Assembly: GCF_050908995.1 (NCBI RefSeq)
Contig: NC_135120.1
Coordinates: 558,001 to 622,000 of the forward strand
Direction of reading: 5' to 3'
DNA length: 64,000 nucleotides
DNA from: Andrena cerasifolii
Lineage: Eukaryota; Arthropoda; Insecta; Hymenoptera; Andrenidae
Below, in pieces: positions 9,497 to 19,655 of the stretch. Position 1 is the first letter of the stretch. The number at the start of each line of letters is the position of its first letter. The notes beneath the pieces are model-generated. The model worked only from the letters and a program-made list of their open reading frames with translations. It had not been told where the DNA came from and ran no database searches. The translations under genes were made by a program, and so were the position numbers.

Positions 9497-9542
9497 CGCA
9501 GCTTCGACGTATCAAAATCCTTTTTCGCAGTTCACGGAGAGG
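9497..9542. promoter_or_regulatory. Short divergent intergenic region
   Basis: Only 46 bp separate the start codons of the minus-strand small gene and the plus-strand ATPase. Promoters for both arms are presumably here or inside the genes. A tataaata string lies at about 9481-9488, just inside the minus-strand gene. Confidence 0.3.
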
Positions 9543-10172
9543 ATGCGATTCGTGCGACAACCTGTGGCGATACGCGTGACTAATTTTGACGATAAATCGC
9601 AAATGATGTCTCCGAAAACGAGACGCAGACACGGTAGCATGCTACCAAACACTATACGCTGCCTCATTTGTGGCCCATCAAATTGTGGAAAGACCAACGT
9701 GCTGGTCAGCTTGTTGGAAAGTCCTCACGGCGTGTGCTTCGAGAACGTGTACGTGTATTCCAAGTCGTTGCAACAGCCAAAATATAAGTATTTGGAGAAT
9801 TTATTGACTGCGATAGATGAAATTGGCTACTTTACATTTTCGAATAACAGTGACGTCATCCCACCGAGCGAATCGCTTCCGAATTCCATTTTTATCTTTG
9901 ATGAAAATTATAATATCTTGCTTGTGGCATGCGACAAGCAAGATACGATAAGGGAATACTTTGCAATGGGGCGCCACTCGAACGTCGACTGCTTCTATCT
10001 CTGTCAGACGTATGCAAAGATTCCCAAACATCTTATACGCGACAATGCGAATCTGTTGATACTGTTTAAGCAGGATGGTACCAACTTGAAACATGTGTAC
10101 AACGATCATGTAAACACTGATATGTCTTTCGAGGATTTCTGCGCTTTGTGTCGTAATTGTTGGCAGCGGTAG
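9543..10172 (+). CDS. A32/FtsK-HerA-type genome packaging ATPase
   Basis: This 209-aa ATPase would pump viral DNA into capsids. Walker A is GPSNCGKT at residues 44-51. A hydrophobic strand IFIFDE serves as Walker B near 116-121. A conserved block with CDKQDT, MGRHSNVDCFYLCQTYAKIP and LIRDNANLLILFKQD follows. The size matches Polinton and adintovirus ATPases. An unusual stretch between the Walker B acidic pair and CDKQD coincides with a 12-bp inverted repeat at 9914-9925/9934-9945, so the Walker B loop may carry a templated insertion that spoils function. The reading frame stays open. The ATG at 9543 is the first in frame. Confidence 0.8.
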   Translation: MRFVRQPVAIRVTNFDDKSQMMSPKTRRRHGSMLPNTIRCLICGPSNCGKTNVLVSLLESPHGVCFENVYVYSKSLQQPKYKYLENLLTAIDEIGYFTFSNNSDVIPPSESLPNSIFIFDENYNILLVACDKQDTIREYFAMGRHSNVDCFYLCQTYAKIPKHLIRDNANLLILFKQDGTNLKHVYNDHVNTDMSFEDFCALCRNCWQR

Positions 10173-10181
10173 TATGGTTTC

Positions 10182-11431
10182 ATGGTGATAGATAAAGATA
10201 GCGCGATGTCCAATGGGCGTTATAGAAAGGGATTTAACGAGTTTGCGGTACCGTCAGATGCTCAATCGTCGTCAACACGTCGGTGGGAAAGCAACGTCTG
10301 CGATACAATGATGATTAGTAGTCAGGAGATTAAGGATCGCGAGAGAATAACGATGGAAATTGCAAAAACCAGCGAATCCATTCGCAGGAAACATCAGTCT
10401 TTGAAGACTGACAAGATGGATGAAGATATCGCGCTGGAAAGATACTTTAAACCTATTACCGAGCCCTTAAAACAAATTGTGGAAAATACTGCTGAGACAG
10501 AAGCTGACATATCACCTGCGACGAGTATGAGCATTGAAACATTAACGCCTAAAACAAAAATCCGGCCGAAATGGAACGCATCGCGTAAAAGAAATAGTAA
10601 ACAGTCATACATGTCATTGGAAAATTCGCTCGTAACCTCCACACCAGTTCAATCGAAGCGGAAACGGTTGAATGTCGCATCAAACGATTCCACGGTTCCT
10701 CCTGCGTCAATAAATACATTTCCAGATGTACAGTCGCTCACAACCAATGATGACGAAGACGTGTATGAAACTTCTGCCGATGAGTCGCTTGCAGCATCTA
10801 TTAGAGAGCAACTCCTAACATCCGAGGGGCAAGAAACGTTTCGCAACCATTTCGGTCCGCTGGGACAAAAATACATGAGCGCAATCCTAAGTGGTGATAG
10901 GGGTACGACCATAGATTATGTGTACGGTGTATACTTTGGTGGTAGTGGAATGATGCTGGGGGATAAGGCTTTCGATATGGACAAGGATGATAATATAATC
11001 ATAGACGGTGTAAGATATGGAGGAACGCCCGGTCTGTACGAACTGATTTTCAAGAGAATTCCCGATGATGCTATATACACAGATGCTGATAAACAAAATA
11101 CAAAAGTATACTGCTGATGACGAATGCTCACAGACGTGGTCATAACGCACAAAACCCCATATTGGGTAACAAGGGATACAAGTACAAACATGTAATTGCG
11201 CCACTACTACCCCGTGTATTGACCAGTAAAGCGGGGAAAGGTCTAAGGACATCGCGAGTCATGGTGGTAAACGATAACAAGATCGATTATGTGCACTGGG
11301 ATGATCCCAACGAGCTGGTGGATCGATTGCGTTTGCTGGAAGCGTCGCGTCAGGCGGGTAACAACTCGCACGACAACGAAATTCTATCGATTATCGAGGA
11401 ACTCCGCGAGGCAGGCCTCATTATAAATTAA
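10182..11431 (+). pseudogene. Conserved Polinton protein of unknown function, frameshifted
   Basis: The frame from ATG 10182 runs 311 codons to a stop at 11115-11117. The continuation is in another frame from about 11096 to 11431 (104 codons from its own ATG). The natural protein would be about 410 aa. The first two-thirds is charged and Ser/Thr-rich and probably disordered, with an acidic patch DDEDVYETSADES. The last third is a compact conserved domain with FGPLGQKY, YGVYFGG and GLYELIFKR. A single-base shift in an A-rich stretch at about 11091-11105 breaks it. A related scrap lies at 6835-6913. Confidence 0.65.
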
Positions 11432-11442
11432 ACCGCACGCCG

Positions 11443-11877
11443 ATGATGTGCACTGTATGCGTCGAGATGCCGATCAACAAATTTGGGGTATCGCTCGAGA
11501 AGAGTGGAGCAGCTACAATGGACTATTACAAATGGAGCGGCATGCTTCGAAATTATATGCGTGATAACGCTCTTTGCGTGACCGGTGCCGACTTTGATGC
11601 AAAATCGCGCAAGATACGACGCGTAGCTCAGCCGGTGGCCGACACAGATGCCGTTAATAAACTATATGTGAAAAAGAGCATTAAACTTTTGAGAGAGCAG
11701 CAGGAAGAATTAGAGATGAAGCTGGTCGCGTTTCAGAGAGATATGCTGACGTTGCAAAACAGCGTTCAAAAGATATCGCAAGCATTGAATCCTATCCCGC
11801 AGCAACAATGCGAAGGAGAATCATGCGAGACGGTTGAACTTGTCCAGAATTTCCTTGGGGCGGTGGAGAACACATAA
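11443..11877 (+). CDS. Small coiled-coil Polinton protein, fibre-like motif
   Basis: This 144-aa protein has an N-terminal half ending in a VADTDAVNKLYVKK stretch, the kind of motif seen at the start of phage and viral fibre shafts. A predicted coiled coil rich in Gln/Glu/Leu follows, at about 78-115. A trimeric spike or attachment protein is possible, but that is inference. The frame is intact and sits in a tight plus-strand array between the broken gene and the integrase. Confidence 0.5.
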   Translation: MMCTVCVEMPINKFGVSLEKSGAATMDYYKWSGMLRNYMRDNALCVTGADFDAKSRKIRRVAQPVADTDAVNKLYVKKSIKLLREQQEELEMKLVAFQRDMLTLQNSVQKISQALNPIPQQQCEGESCETVELVQNFLGAVENT

Positions 11878-11934
11878 TGCACGTACACGATAATTATCGC
11901 ATCATTCGTGGCAAAGATACATCTGCGATCAAAC

Positions 11935-12819
11935 ATGCAGCCATTTAAGAAATCCATGAGTGAAGAAAACTATGGCCACAAGAAGCTACAACTTGTGGAG
12001 GAATTGCACGCTCCAGCTCGAAGACATTTTCCTCGGAGGCGCGTCATAGTGCGTGGATACGACGATCTGTGGCAAGCTGACATTGTAGAAATGCGTCCAT
12101 ACTCGCGATTCAACCAGGGTCACCACTACATACTCACCGTCATCGATGTGTTGAGCAAGTATGCATGGGCGTTGCCGCTCAAGACTAAAAGTGGCGCTGA
12201 GGTGACTAAAGCGTTTGCAAAGATATTTAGAGATCGATATCCGAAAAATTTGCAAACCGATCAAGGAAAAGAATTTTACAACACCGATGTGCAGAAACTC
12301 TTGAAGAAGCATGACATTAATCATTATTCAACGTATTCGGTGATGAAGGCCTCCGTCGTAGAACGTTTCAATCGAACTTTGAAGAACAATATGTGGAAAC
12401 TGTTTACGCTCAATGGAACCTATAGATGGACCGATTCGCTACCGCGTCTACTTGCAGAGTATAACGCGCGAAAACATAGAACCATCGGAATGCGTCCTTG
12501 CGATGTTACCCCTGCGATCGCCGACAAGCTGCTAGCCACAGTATACAGCAACCTAAAGATCGCTGCTCCAGCGAGATTCGAGTTGGGCGAGTTTGTGCGC
12601 GTGAGCAAATTTAAAACCATCTTCGATAAAGGCTATACGCCGAATTGGACAACGGAGGTGTTCGAGATAGCCAAAGTACAGACAACTAATCCCGCGACGT
12701 ATCTGCTCGTCGATTCCTGTGGAAAACCCGTTGCCGGAGGATTCTATGAACACGAGCTGCAACGCGTCGCCGATCCTGATGTGAAGACAAAAATATGGAG
12801 AATGCGGGATGGGGCTTGA
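11935..12819 (+). CDS. Polinton-type retroviral-like integrase
   Basis: From the ATG at 11935 the protein is 294 aa; a GTG-started frame extends nine codons further. The catalytic core has D in WQADIVEM (about residue 49), D in QTDQGKEF (about 109) and E in SVVERFNRTLK (about 143), a DDE triad with 33 residues between the last two. A chromo-like C-terminal domain with GEFVRVSKFK and a beta-rich tail follows. It would join the linear viral genome to host DNA. No breaks were seen. Its end overlaps the major capsid gene by 25 bp. Confidence 0.9.
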   Translation: MQPFKKSMSEENYGHKKLQLVEELHAPARRHFPRRRVIVRGYDDLWQADIVEMRPYSRFNQGHHYILTVIDVLSKYAWALPLKTKSGAEVTKAFAKIFRDRYPKNLQTDQGKEFYNTDVQKLLKKHDINHYSTYSVMKASVVERFNRTLKNNMWKLFTLNGTYRWTDSLPRLLAEYNARKHRTIGMRPCDVTPAIADKLLATVYSNLKIAAPARFELGEFVRVSKFKTIFDKGYTPNWTTEVFEIAKVQTTNPATYLLVDSCGKPVAGGFYEHELQRVADPDVKTKIWRMRDGA

Positions 12820-13240
12820 AACGGCACGATGAGCTAATAGTGAAAAATCATTTCAATTTTTGCATCCCGCTCAAATATTTGTTGGGATTTTGCGAGGACT
12901 ACAAACGCATGGTTATTAATGCGCGTCACGAATTGATTTTAATACGATCGCGCAACGATAACAATTCTCTAATAGGATCGCCGACGTTGGAACCAGAAAT
13001 TGAATTACTTAACCCTCCGGTGGGCGCGCCCGCGGCAATTTGCCGCAAATTTTACATTTCGTATTCTACCACATGTTGTGTTCAAACTGGATCCATGTCC
13101 AGTTCAGGATTCTTCCAGCGGACATTTTTGCATCATGCTACGTACTTGTCCGGTTCAAATTCAGTTTGGAAGTGTCTCTAATTGAATGAAAACGAAAGTA
13201 TACCGCGTATCCGCCCGGTAATCGCCCGTGTACTTACAAG

Positions 13241-14402
13241 TTTTCCAGGTCTCCACCGCCGATTGCTTTGATTTTTGGATATGTGCTAGACGACAGAAAA
13301 ATAAGATATAGGTGTTTTTTTATTTTGGCCTGTTTGCATGTCTAGGGGGTGAAACCACCCCTAAAAGGTTTTCAGGAGTTCGTCTCCGATTGTTCTGGTT
13401 TTTGGATATGTTTTAGAGAACAGAAAAATAAGATATGCGTGTTTTTTTATTTTGGCCTGTTTGCATGTTTAGGGGGTGAAACCACCCCTAAAAGGTTTTC
13501 AGGAGTTCGTCTCCGATTGTTCTGGTTTTTGGATATGTTTTAGAGAACAGAAAAATAAGATATGCGTGTTCTTTTATTTTGGCCTGTTTGCATGTCTAGG
13601 GGGTGAAACCACCCCTAAAAGGTTTTCAGGAGTTCGTCTCCGATTGTTCTGGTTTTTGGATATGTTTTAGAGAACAGAAAAATAAGGTATGCGTGTTTTT
13701 TTATTTTGGCCTGTTTGCATGTCTAGGGGGTGAAACCACCCCTAAAAGGTTTTCAGGAGTTCGTCTCCGATTGTTCTGGTTTTTGGATATGTTTTAGAGA
13801 ACAGAAAAATAAGGTATGCGTGTTTTTTTATTTTGGCCTGTTTGCATGTCTAGGGGGTGAAACCACCCCTAAAAGGTTTTCAGGAGTTCGTCTCCGATTG
13901 TTCTGGTTTTTGGATATGTTTTAGAGAACAGAAAAATAAGGTATACGTGTTTTTTTATTTTGGCCTGTTTGCATGTCTAGGGGGTGAAACCACCCCTAAA
14001 AGGTTTTCAGGAGTTCGTCTCCGATTGTTCTGGTTTTTGGATATGTTTTAGAGAACAGAAAAATAAGGTATGCGTGTTTTTTTATTTTGGCCTGTTTGCA
14101 TGTCTGGGGGGTGAAACCACCCCTAAAAGGTTTTCAGGAGTTCGTCTCCGATTGTTCTGGTTTTTGGATATGTTTTAGAGAACAGAAAAATAAGGTATGC
14201 GTGTTTTTTTATTTTGGCCTGTTTGCATGTCTAGGGGGTGAAACCACCCCTAAAAGGTTTTCAGGAGTTCGTCTCCGATTGTTCTGGTTTTTGGATATGT
14301 TTTAGAGAACAGAAAAATAAGATATGCGTGTTTTTTTATTTAGGCCTGTTTCCATGTTAGGGGGTGAAACTACCCCTCAATGGTTTTCAGGTCTTCGTTT
14401 CC
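13241..14402 (+). repeat. 127-bp minisatellite, about nine copies
   Basis: Nine head-to-tail units of 127 bp. The middle copies are almost identical and the first and last are diverged. Each contains an imperfect inverted pair around agggggtgaaaccacccct. ORFs read from it are artefacts of the repeat. The repeat lies wholly within the piggyBac left arm. Confidence 0.95.
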
Positions 14403-14905
14403 GATTCCTTTTTATTAGTTTCGTCGCTGTTGCATTAGGTAATTAGGACCTTATGTGTTGGAGAATAATATTACTTTCCACGCTTTTATTTAACTTTGTC
14501 TATGCTTTCCTGTGTCTTTCCATTCTCCCCTTCGTCTTTGAGGTATCGAAATACCGAGAATCAATTAATTTTCTTCGACTACGCGGCAGAATGGGTACAG
14601 TACCCACTCGTTATAGCCCCGTTTCTACCATGCGTTGAGCCCCGGCGACTATCCCCAACGAGTGCGTATTGTATCGCATATCAAAGAAAAGACCGAAAAA
14701 GCCGAACGCCGAATGAAAAAACAACTGCGCACTGTCTCATACCACTTGACCGCTCGAGGAGGAATCAAAGCAAGCCGAATAGGCTACTCATTTGTCAAAT
14801 TGCGTGCGCCCGGTCCCGAAGCTCGCGACTATAGATAGAGAGACAGAACTGTACGTCTGAACAAGGGAGTGCCATATTTGTCGTGTGCTTGCTGTTATAC
14901 GCCTT

Positions 14906-16780
14906 ATGATGTAAGTATATTTTTTATGAATTCTGGATTCCTTCTTAGATAGTTTTTTATTTTTTAGTATCTTATAAACATTGTAACGTAACCAAGTTAC
15001 GTTTTTCTATGTTCTTTTGGGATTTTTGTTTAGGTCTCGTAAAATTGTGCGTCCTGCGGACGTTGGGAGAGCGTTACAAGAAGTGTCAGAAGAAGAAACT
15101 GAATCAGGTGTTAGCGTAACAGAAAGTGAAGAGGAGATTATTGATATAGAAAACCATAGCAGTGCCTCTGAACAATCAGCAGACGAACTAGGTCGCTTTT
15201 CTATACCAACCCGAGATGAAGAGAGGCGTCAACATCGAGGTGATTACCATTTTTACATTGGAAAGGATGAGGAAACGATTTGGATAAGTGAACCACCAAC
15301 TTCTGCCAAAACAAAGGCGAAAAACATTATAAAAGTTTTATCAGGACCAAAAATGGCTGCCACGGATGTTCAGACAGAAGTAGAAGCGTTTTACTTATTT
15401 ATCACTCAACGAATGATCAACGGCATTGTGACTAATACCAACAAATATATCCACAAGAAAAGAACTGAAGTCAACTATTCAAGAGACAGGGATTGTAGAG
15501 ATACAACAAATGTAGAAATTAAGGCTCTTCTAGGTGCACTGTATTTGATATGTATAAAAAAGGGTGGTCACACAAACTGCTATGAGCTGTGGAATTCAGA
15601 TGGCACAGGAATGATTGTTTTACGAGGACTCTTCAGTTATAAGCGCTTCAGATTCTTGCTTCGAGCTCTTAGATTTGACAACTTAGATACACGAAATGCG
15701 CGCAAACAAATTGACAAACTTGCACCTATTCGAGATTTCCATCAAGAATTTGTCACTAACTGTATCGCCCACTACAACGTAACTGAGTTTGTGACCATTG
15801 ATGAGATGCTTCATCCTTTTAGAGGGCGTTGTGGGTTTGTACAATATATCCCTAACAAGCCTGCAAAATATGGCATCAAAATATATGCACTCTGTGATGC
15901 CCAAACTTTTTATACTCTAAACTTTGAAGTTTATTGCGGAAAGCAGATGCCAGGACCCTATCTAAAATCAAACAAGCCTGATGATGTTGTAAAGAGATTG
16001 GTCAAACCGATTGAGAAAACAAACAGGAATCTTACCACTGATAACTACTACAGTAGCTACCCTCTGGCCGAGTATCTCTTAGGAAAGGGATTGACATTTC
16101 TGGGAACCATGAAAAAGAATAAAAGAGAAATTCCTCCTGAATTTCAAGCAAACAAGACCAGAGAGGTCAAATCATGTATTTTTGGTTTTCAAGATGACTT
16201 TTGCATGGTTTCAGCAGTTCCAAAAATGAACAAAGCAGTGATTTTCCTTTCAACAATGCATGACACAGTTGAAATAGATCAGGAAACTAACAAGTCTCGG
16301 ATCAACCTAGACTATAATGCTACTAAGGGAGGTGTAGACACTGTAGACCAGATGTGTTCATCTTACAGCACTTCCAGAATCACAAGACGATGGCCCCTTG
16401 CCCTTTTTTACCGACATCTTGACATTGCCGGAATAAATGCAAATATTATCTACAAATTTATCAATCCTGAAAATAACGACAGACGACGGGTTTTTTTGAA
16501 ACATCTTGCTTTTAGCCTGATGGAAGAACACTTGAAGGAACGAGCATTACTTGAAACACTTCCCACGGAAACTCGCGTATTTTTGGCTAAGTATAGGAAC
16601 GACAAAGATCAGGTCCAGGTACCAGAAAAGCCTGGGATTTGTTATGTTTGTGGCAGTCACAAAAATAACAGAACAAAAAAAATGTGTCAAAAATGTTGTA
16701 GAAATGTGTGCACGAAGCACAGTCACGTAATTACAAACTGTGTAAACTGTGAAAGCGAGCAGCAGATGGATGTGGACTAA
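14906..16780 (+). CDS. piggyBac transposase, two exons
   Basis: The transposase cuts and pastes at TTAA. I propose exon 1 at 14906-14910 (ATGAT), an intron 14911-15033 (gtaagt...tttgtttag) and exon 2 from 15034. The join gives M-M-S-R-K in frame, for 583 aa. Without splicing no ATG lies close to the conserved start. Catalytic aspartates are at about 258 (TIDEM), 338 (TTDNYYSS) and 437/440 (GGVDTVD), matching D268/D346/D447/D450 of the classic enzyme. The C-terminal cysteine-rich zinc domain, starting CYVCG and then CQKCCRNVC, is complete. The N-terminus is acidic. No frameshift or stop is seen, so it may be active. Confidence 0.9.
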
Positions 16781-17752
16781 TTATCTGTTTGTTATCTTCA
16801 TCGCCATTAATATTTGATGTTCATTGAATAAAATATTATTAAGCAACAAATGTAATTTCGATTTTCTTCTGTGAGACCTAAAATTGTCTAAATTTAGAGG
16901 TAGAACAACGAGAACTGCGATTGCGGTGTAAATGCCGCAGCGCGCCCACTCATGCAAGTCTGAAGAGCGCGCCCACCGAAGGGTTAAAGTGCAATGGCGG
17001 ATGCCTCACGTGACGCTGAACGACGTTAATAAGCTGTCGTTGCTACATGCTTTGGAAAGTGGACAAAACCTGAGCATTAGTTTTCGCTCGTGGGATCTGT
17101 CTGAGTATCCTCTCTTACAGAGCACGACCAAGCATTCGTGGGCCGTGAAGGCAGCTGCACAGTTGGAGAAGCCGCGATACATTATCTTTGCTCTACAGAC
17201 TGCTCGAAAGAATGTGATGACTGAAGATGTTACTCGATTTGACCACTGCAAATTGACCAATGTAAAACTTTTTCTCAACTCGGAATTTTACCCGTACGAT
17301 GACATGAACTTGGACTTTGACAAGAATAGGCACGCCATCTTATTTAACATGTATACGCATTTTCGTAAATCGTATTACGGACATAGTTGCAACGAGGCAT
17401 TATTCACCGTAGCCCAATTTTTGCAATTTGGCCCCCTCGTGGTGATTGATTGCTCGCGACAAAATGAGTCGATCAAGAATAGCACCGTGGACGTGCGCAT
17501 AGAATTTGATTGTAAAGAAAACGTACCTGCAAATACTACGGCCTACTGTTTGATTCTGCACGATCGGGTGGTTGAATACAATCCGCTGACAAATGTGGTG
17601 CGCAAAATCAATTAAATTACTGCGCTACTTGCCCGCCCTCTCCTGTACCAAATTCGTACAAAATTTCATCGTGAAAATTGAGATGCTTTACGAGAAAGAC
17701 TGCATTCTCCAGTCTGTCTTGGAAGCGAACGGACCTCTAAATTGTATCGATA

Positions 17753-18280
17753 ATGGTCGTACCAACATTCGTTGACCTGCAAGGGTTCATCGTCGATGGA
17801 AGATTTGTCGCGAAGGAAGTGGCTATCCTACGAAAGGGAACAATTCTCTCGCACTATATTTTTGGGAGTTCGATGCCACAATATCTTCTTACAAAATCCG
17901 ACAAATCGAGCATCCGGTGGTTGGTGGCAAAACATCATGGACTACGTTGGGAAGATGGAGACGTTCCGTACAGTATGGCTAAACAGCTAATTATGAAAGC
18001 TGTAGCCGATGCGATCGACGAGGAAGATGACACACCCCATGTCGTATACGTTAAAGGGCTGTAGAAACGCGATTGGCTCATGGATTTCCTCGATGAAAAT
18101 ACGAGAGCGGACGTGATCATCGAGACGCTAGACATTGACTACGAGGATATCAAATCCCTAAATAAGCTAAACGTAGTTAATACTCTGCGATGTGGCAGAC
18201 ACGCAAAGCACTGTGCCATGCAAAATGTATTTAAAATATTCAACTGGTGGTCTAAACGCCAGAGAGAAATACACAAGTAA
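17753..18280 (+). pseudogene. Conserved Polinton protein of unknown function, one in-frame stop
   Basis: A single frame from ATG 17753 to the stop ending at 18280 is interrupted by one TAG at 18062-18064. Sequence on both sides belongs to one ~175-aa protein I recognise only as a regular neighbour of the capsid gene in insect Polinton-like elements. It starts with VPTFVDLQGF and ends with an NVFKIFNWWSKRQ helix. The N-terminal strand-rich part could be an RNase H-like fold, but I cannot verify that. The nonsense mutation probably inactivates it. Confidence 0.6.
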
Positions 18281-18409
18281 AATATAATCAATTTTTAATG
18301 CATAACTGTTTTTTCTTCACCCTCCTCAACCTCCAATCTTCTGCATGTACGCTAGATTAAGACGATAGTTGTAATTATGTACAAGTAGTACGATTCATGA
18401 TCAACGCGG

Positions 18410-18785
18410 TATGATAGACGTTCGATAGATGTTCAAGTGGTCTGATAGACGTTCGATAGATGTTCAAGTGGTCTGATAGACGTTCGATAGATGTTCAAGT
18501 GGTCTGATAGACGTTCGATAGATGTTCGGAGTGGTACGATAGATGTTCAAAGTGGTATGATAGACGTTCGATACCCGTTCGATAGATGTTCAAAGTGGTA
18601 CGATAGACGTTCAATACACGTTGAAAGCCGTTCAGTACCCGTTCGATTCACGTTGAAAGCCGTTCAAAACCCGTTCAATACCCGTTCGATAACCGTCCGA
18701 TACCCTTTCGATACCCGTTCGGTATACGTTGAAAGCCGTTCAAAACCGTTCAATACCCGTTCGATTCACGTTGAAAGTGGTGTGA
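18410..18785 (+). repeat. Degenerate tandem repeat (31-bp and shorter units)
   Basis: The first copies are about 31 bp, built on gatagacgttcgatagatgttcaagtggt. Later units decay into shorter variants built on the motif cgttcgat or cgttgaaagccgttc. It lies between provirus genes. Confidence 0.85.
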
Positions 18786-18794
18786 TCTAGTCGA

Positions 18795-18971
18795 ATGATG
18801 TGTGCAAAGAAGAAGGGAAAGAAGATGCGAGTGAATAAGGAGAGGACGCTCAGTGAAGAAGATAAGTACATGGAGGAGGATGGTCAGCGAAAATGCAGGT
18901 GGCCTGTGATGAAGATGGTGAAGAACAAAGGCATCCTACTTTGCAAAGCTATGCATTTCTCGATTTCATGA
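18795..18971 (+). CDS. Small basic ORF (58 aa)
   Basis: ATG ATG starts at 18795/18798, followed by a Lys-rich N-terminus (MMCAKKKGKKMR), then an acidic stretch, then a Cys-containing tail. No homologue is recognised. It lies just after the tandem repeat and before the three-exon gene, and may be an unspliced part of that transcript or chance. Confidence 0.25.
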   Translation: MMCAKKKGKKMRVNKERTLSEEDKYMEEDGQRKCRWPVMKMVKNKGILLCKAMHFSIS

Positions 18972-19099
18972 TAGGAGGGGGTTTTGACATGCAAGAGCCA
19001 GGAGATGTATCGAGATCAGTTGCATTCAAATCGTGGCTGTGACAGTGGCTAGAATTTTTGTGTGACAAGTTGCATTTCATTTCATTTCATTTCTCTAAA

Positions 19100-19650
19100 A
19101 TGGGAGTTTGGAGAATAGCCCCCGAGTGTCGAGGCAGCGCAGAGGTATGTACTTAACAGTATTTTTTTTAACATTTATTGCGTTTAACCTTTGAAATCGT
19201 GTGAGATTAAAATCAGACGTTTGTATAAATATTATATCGCGGGTTTCTATGTTCCAGAACTCGCCACCCTCGTCACCCCCCGGACCGCCATCGCCACCAC
19301 CGTCACCCCCGTCGCCGAGGGTGTGGTCCCCGGATTGGGGCTCTCCTCAGCCATCACCGTCGCCGTCGCCACCACCTTCACCCCCGCTGCAAGTATGTAA
19401 TACTTTGCATTTTTTTTTTTTTTTTTTTTATATATTTAATATGTTTTGTATAAATATAATATCAATTTTTTGTGTGTTCTAGAATTTTTATTACATGATG
19501 AATGCGCGGGTGGTGGGGGAGGCACCGGCGCAGGCTGAGGAGAATGCGGCGGGCCCCACGAGGGTGGTTAGGCTGCGGCAGCGGCGATCACCATCCCCGC
19601 CATCACCATCACCATCGTCATCGCCATCACCACCGCGGTCCCCACACTAG
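19100..19650 (+). CDS. Three-exon Ser/Pro-rich small protein (115 aa)
   Basis: Exon 1 is 19100-19144 (ATG in good context, ends GAG|gtatgt). Intron 1 is 19145-19257 (...gttccag). Exon 2 is 19258-19392 (135 bp, ends CAA|gtatgt). Intron 2 is 19393-19482 (...gtgttctag). Exon 3 is 19483-19650 with TAG at 19648. All junctions are phase 0 and the joined frame is open throughout. Exon 2 is almost entirely Pro/Ser. Exon 3 has an Ala/Glu stretch, then an Arg cluster (RLRQRRSPSP) and a second Ser-Pro tract. It is likely disordered and basic at the end; a nucleic-acid-binding or virion-core role is speculation. It lies inside the provirus on the same strand as the capsid gene. No single frame is long enough for a routine scan to flag it. 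Confidence 0.6.
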
Positions 19651-19655
19651 ATTTA

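Larger units (their letters stand above)
13013..16983 (+). mobile_element. Complete piggyBac transposon
   Basis: The ends are near-perfect 17-bp inverted repeats: CCCTCCGGTGGGCGCGC at 13013 and the complement of CCCTTCGGTGGGCGCGC ending at 16983. They are flanked by TTAA at 13009-13012 and 16984-16987. The element carries a 9-copy 127-bp minisatellite in its left arm and an uninterrupted transposase gene. It is 3,971 bp, longer than the ~2.5-kb canonical piggyBac because of the minisatellite. All features expected of a mobile copy are present. Confidence 0.95.
12795..17615 (+). pseudogene. Major capsid protein gene split by a piggyBac insertion
   Basis: The first part runs from ATG 12795 to 13010 and the second from 16986 to 17615, together about 280 codons. 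The second part has beta-rich sequence ending in an AYCLILHDRVVEYNPL stretch, the C-terminal signature I recall for double-jelly-roll capsid proteins of insect Polinton-like viruses. The two parts are separated by a 3,971-bp piggyBac element inserted at TTAA. With one TTAA removed along with the element, the frame is continuous across the junction. Both parts are free of stops, so the gene was apparently intact when hit. Capsid assignment rests on recall of the family and gene order, not on a structure. Confidence 0.75.

Noticed and set aside
13349..14305. Repeated 64-aa ORFs
   Set aside because: They are the same minisatellite read in successive frames (127 is not a multiple of 3) and overlap each other.
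13241..14402. CRISPR-like array of regularly spaced repeats
   Set aside because: Units are contiguous 127-bp copies with no unique spacers, lie inside a eukaryotic piggyBac, and have no cas genes nearby.
18491..18790. 99-aa Arg/Ser/Val repeat ORF
   Set aside because: It is a translation of the cgttcgat tandem repeat.
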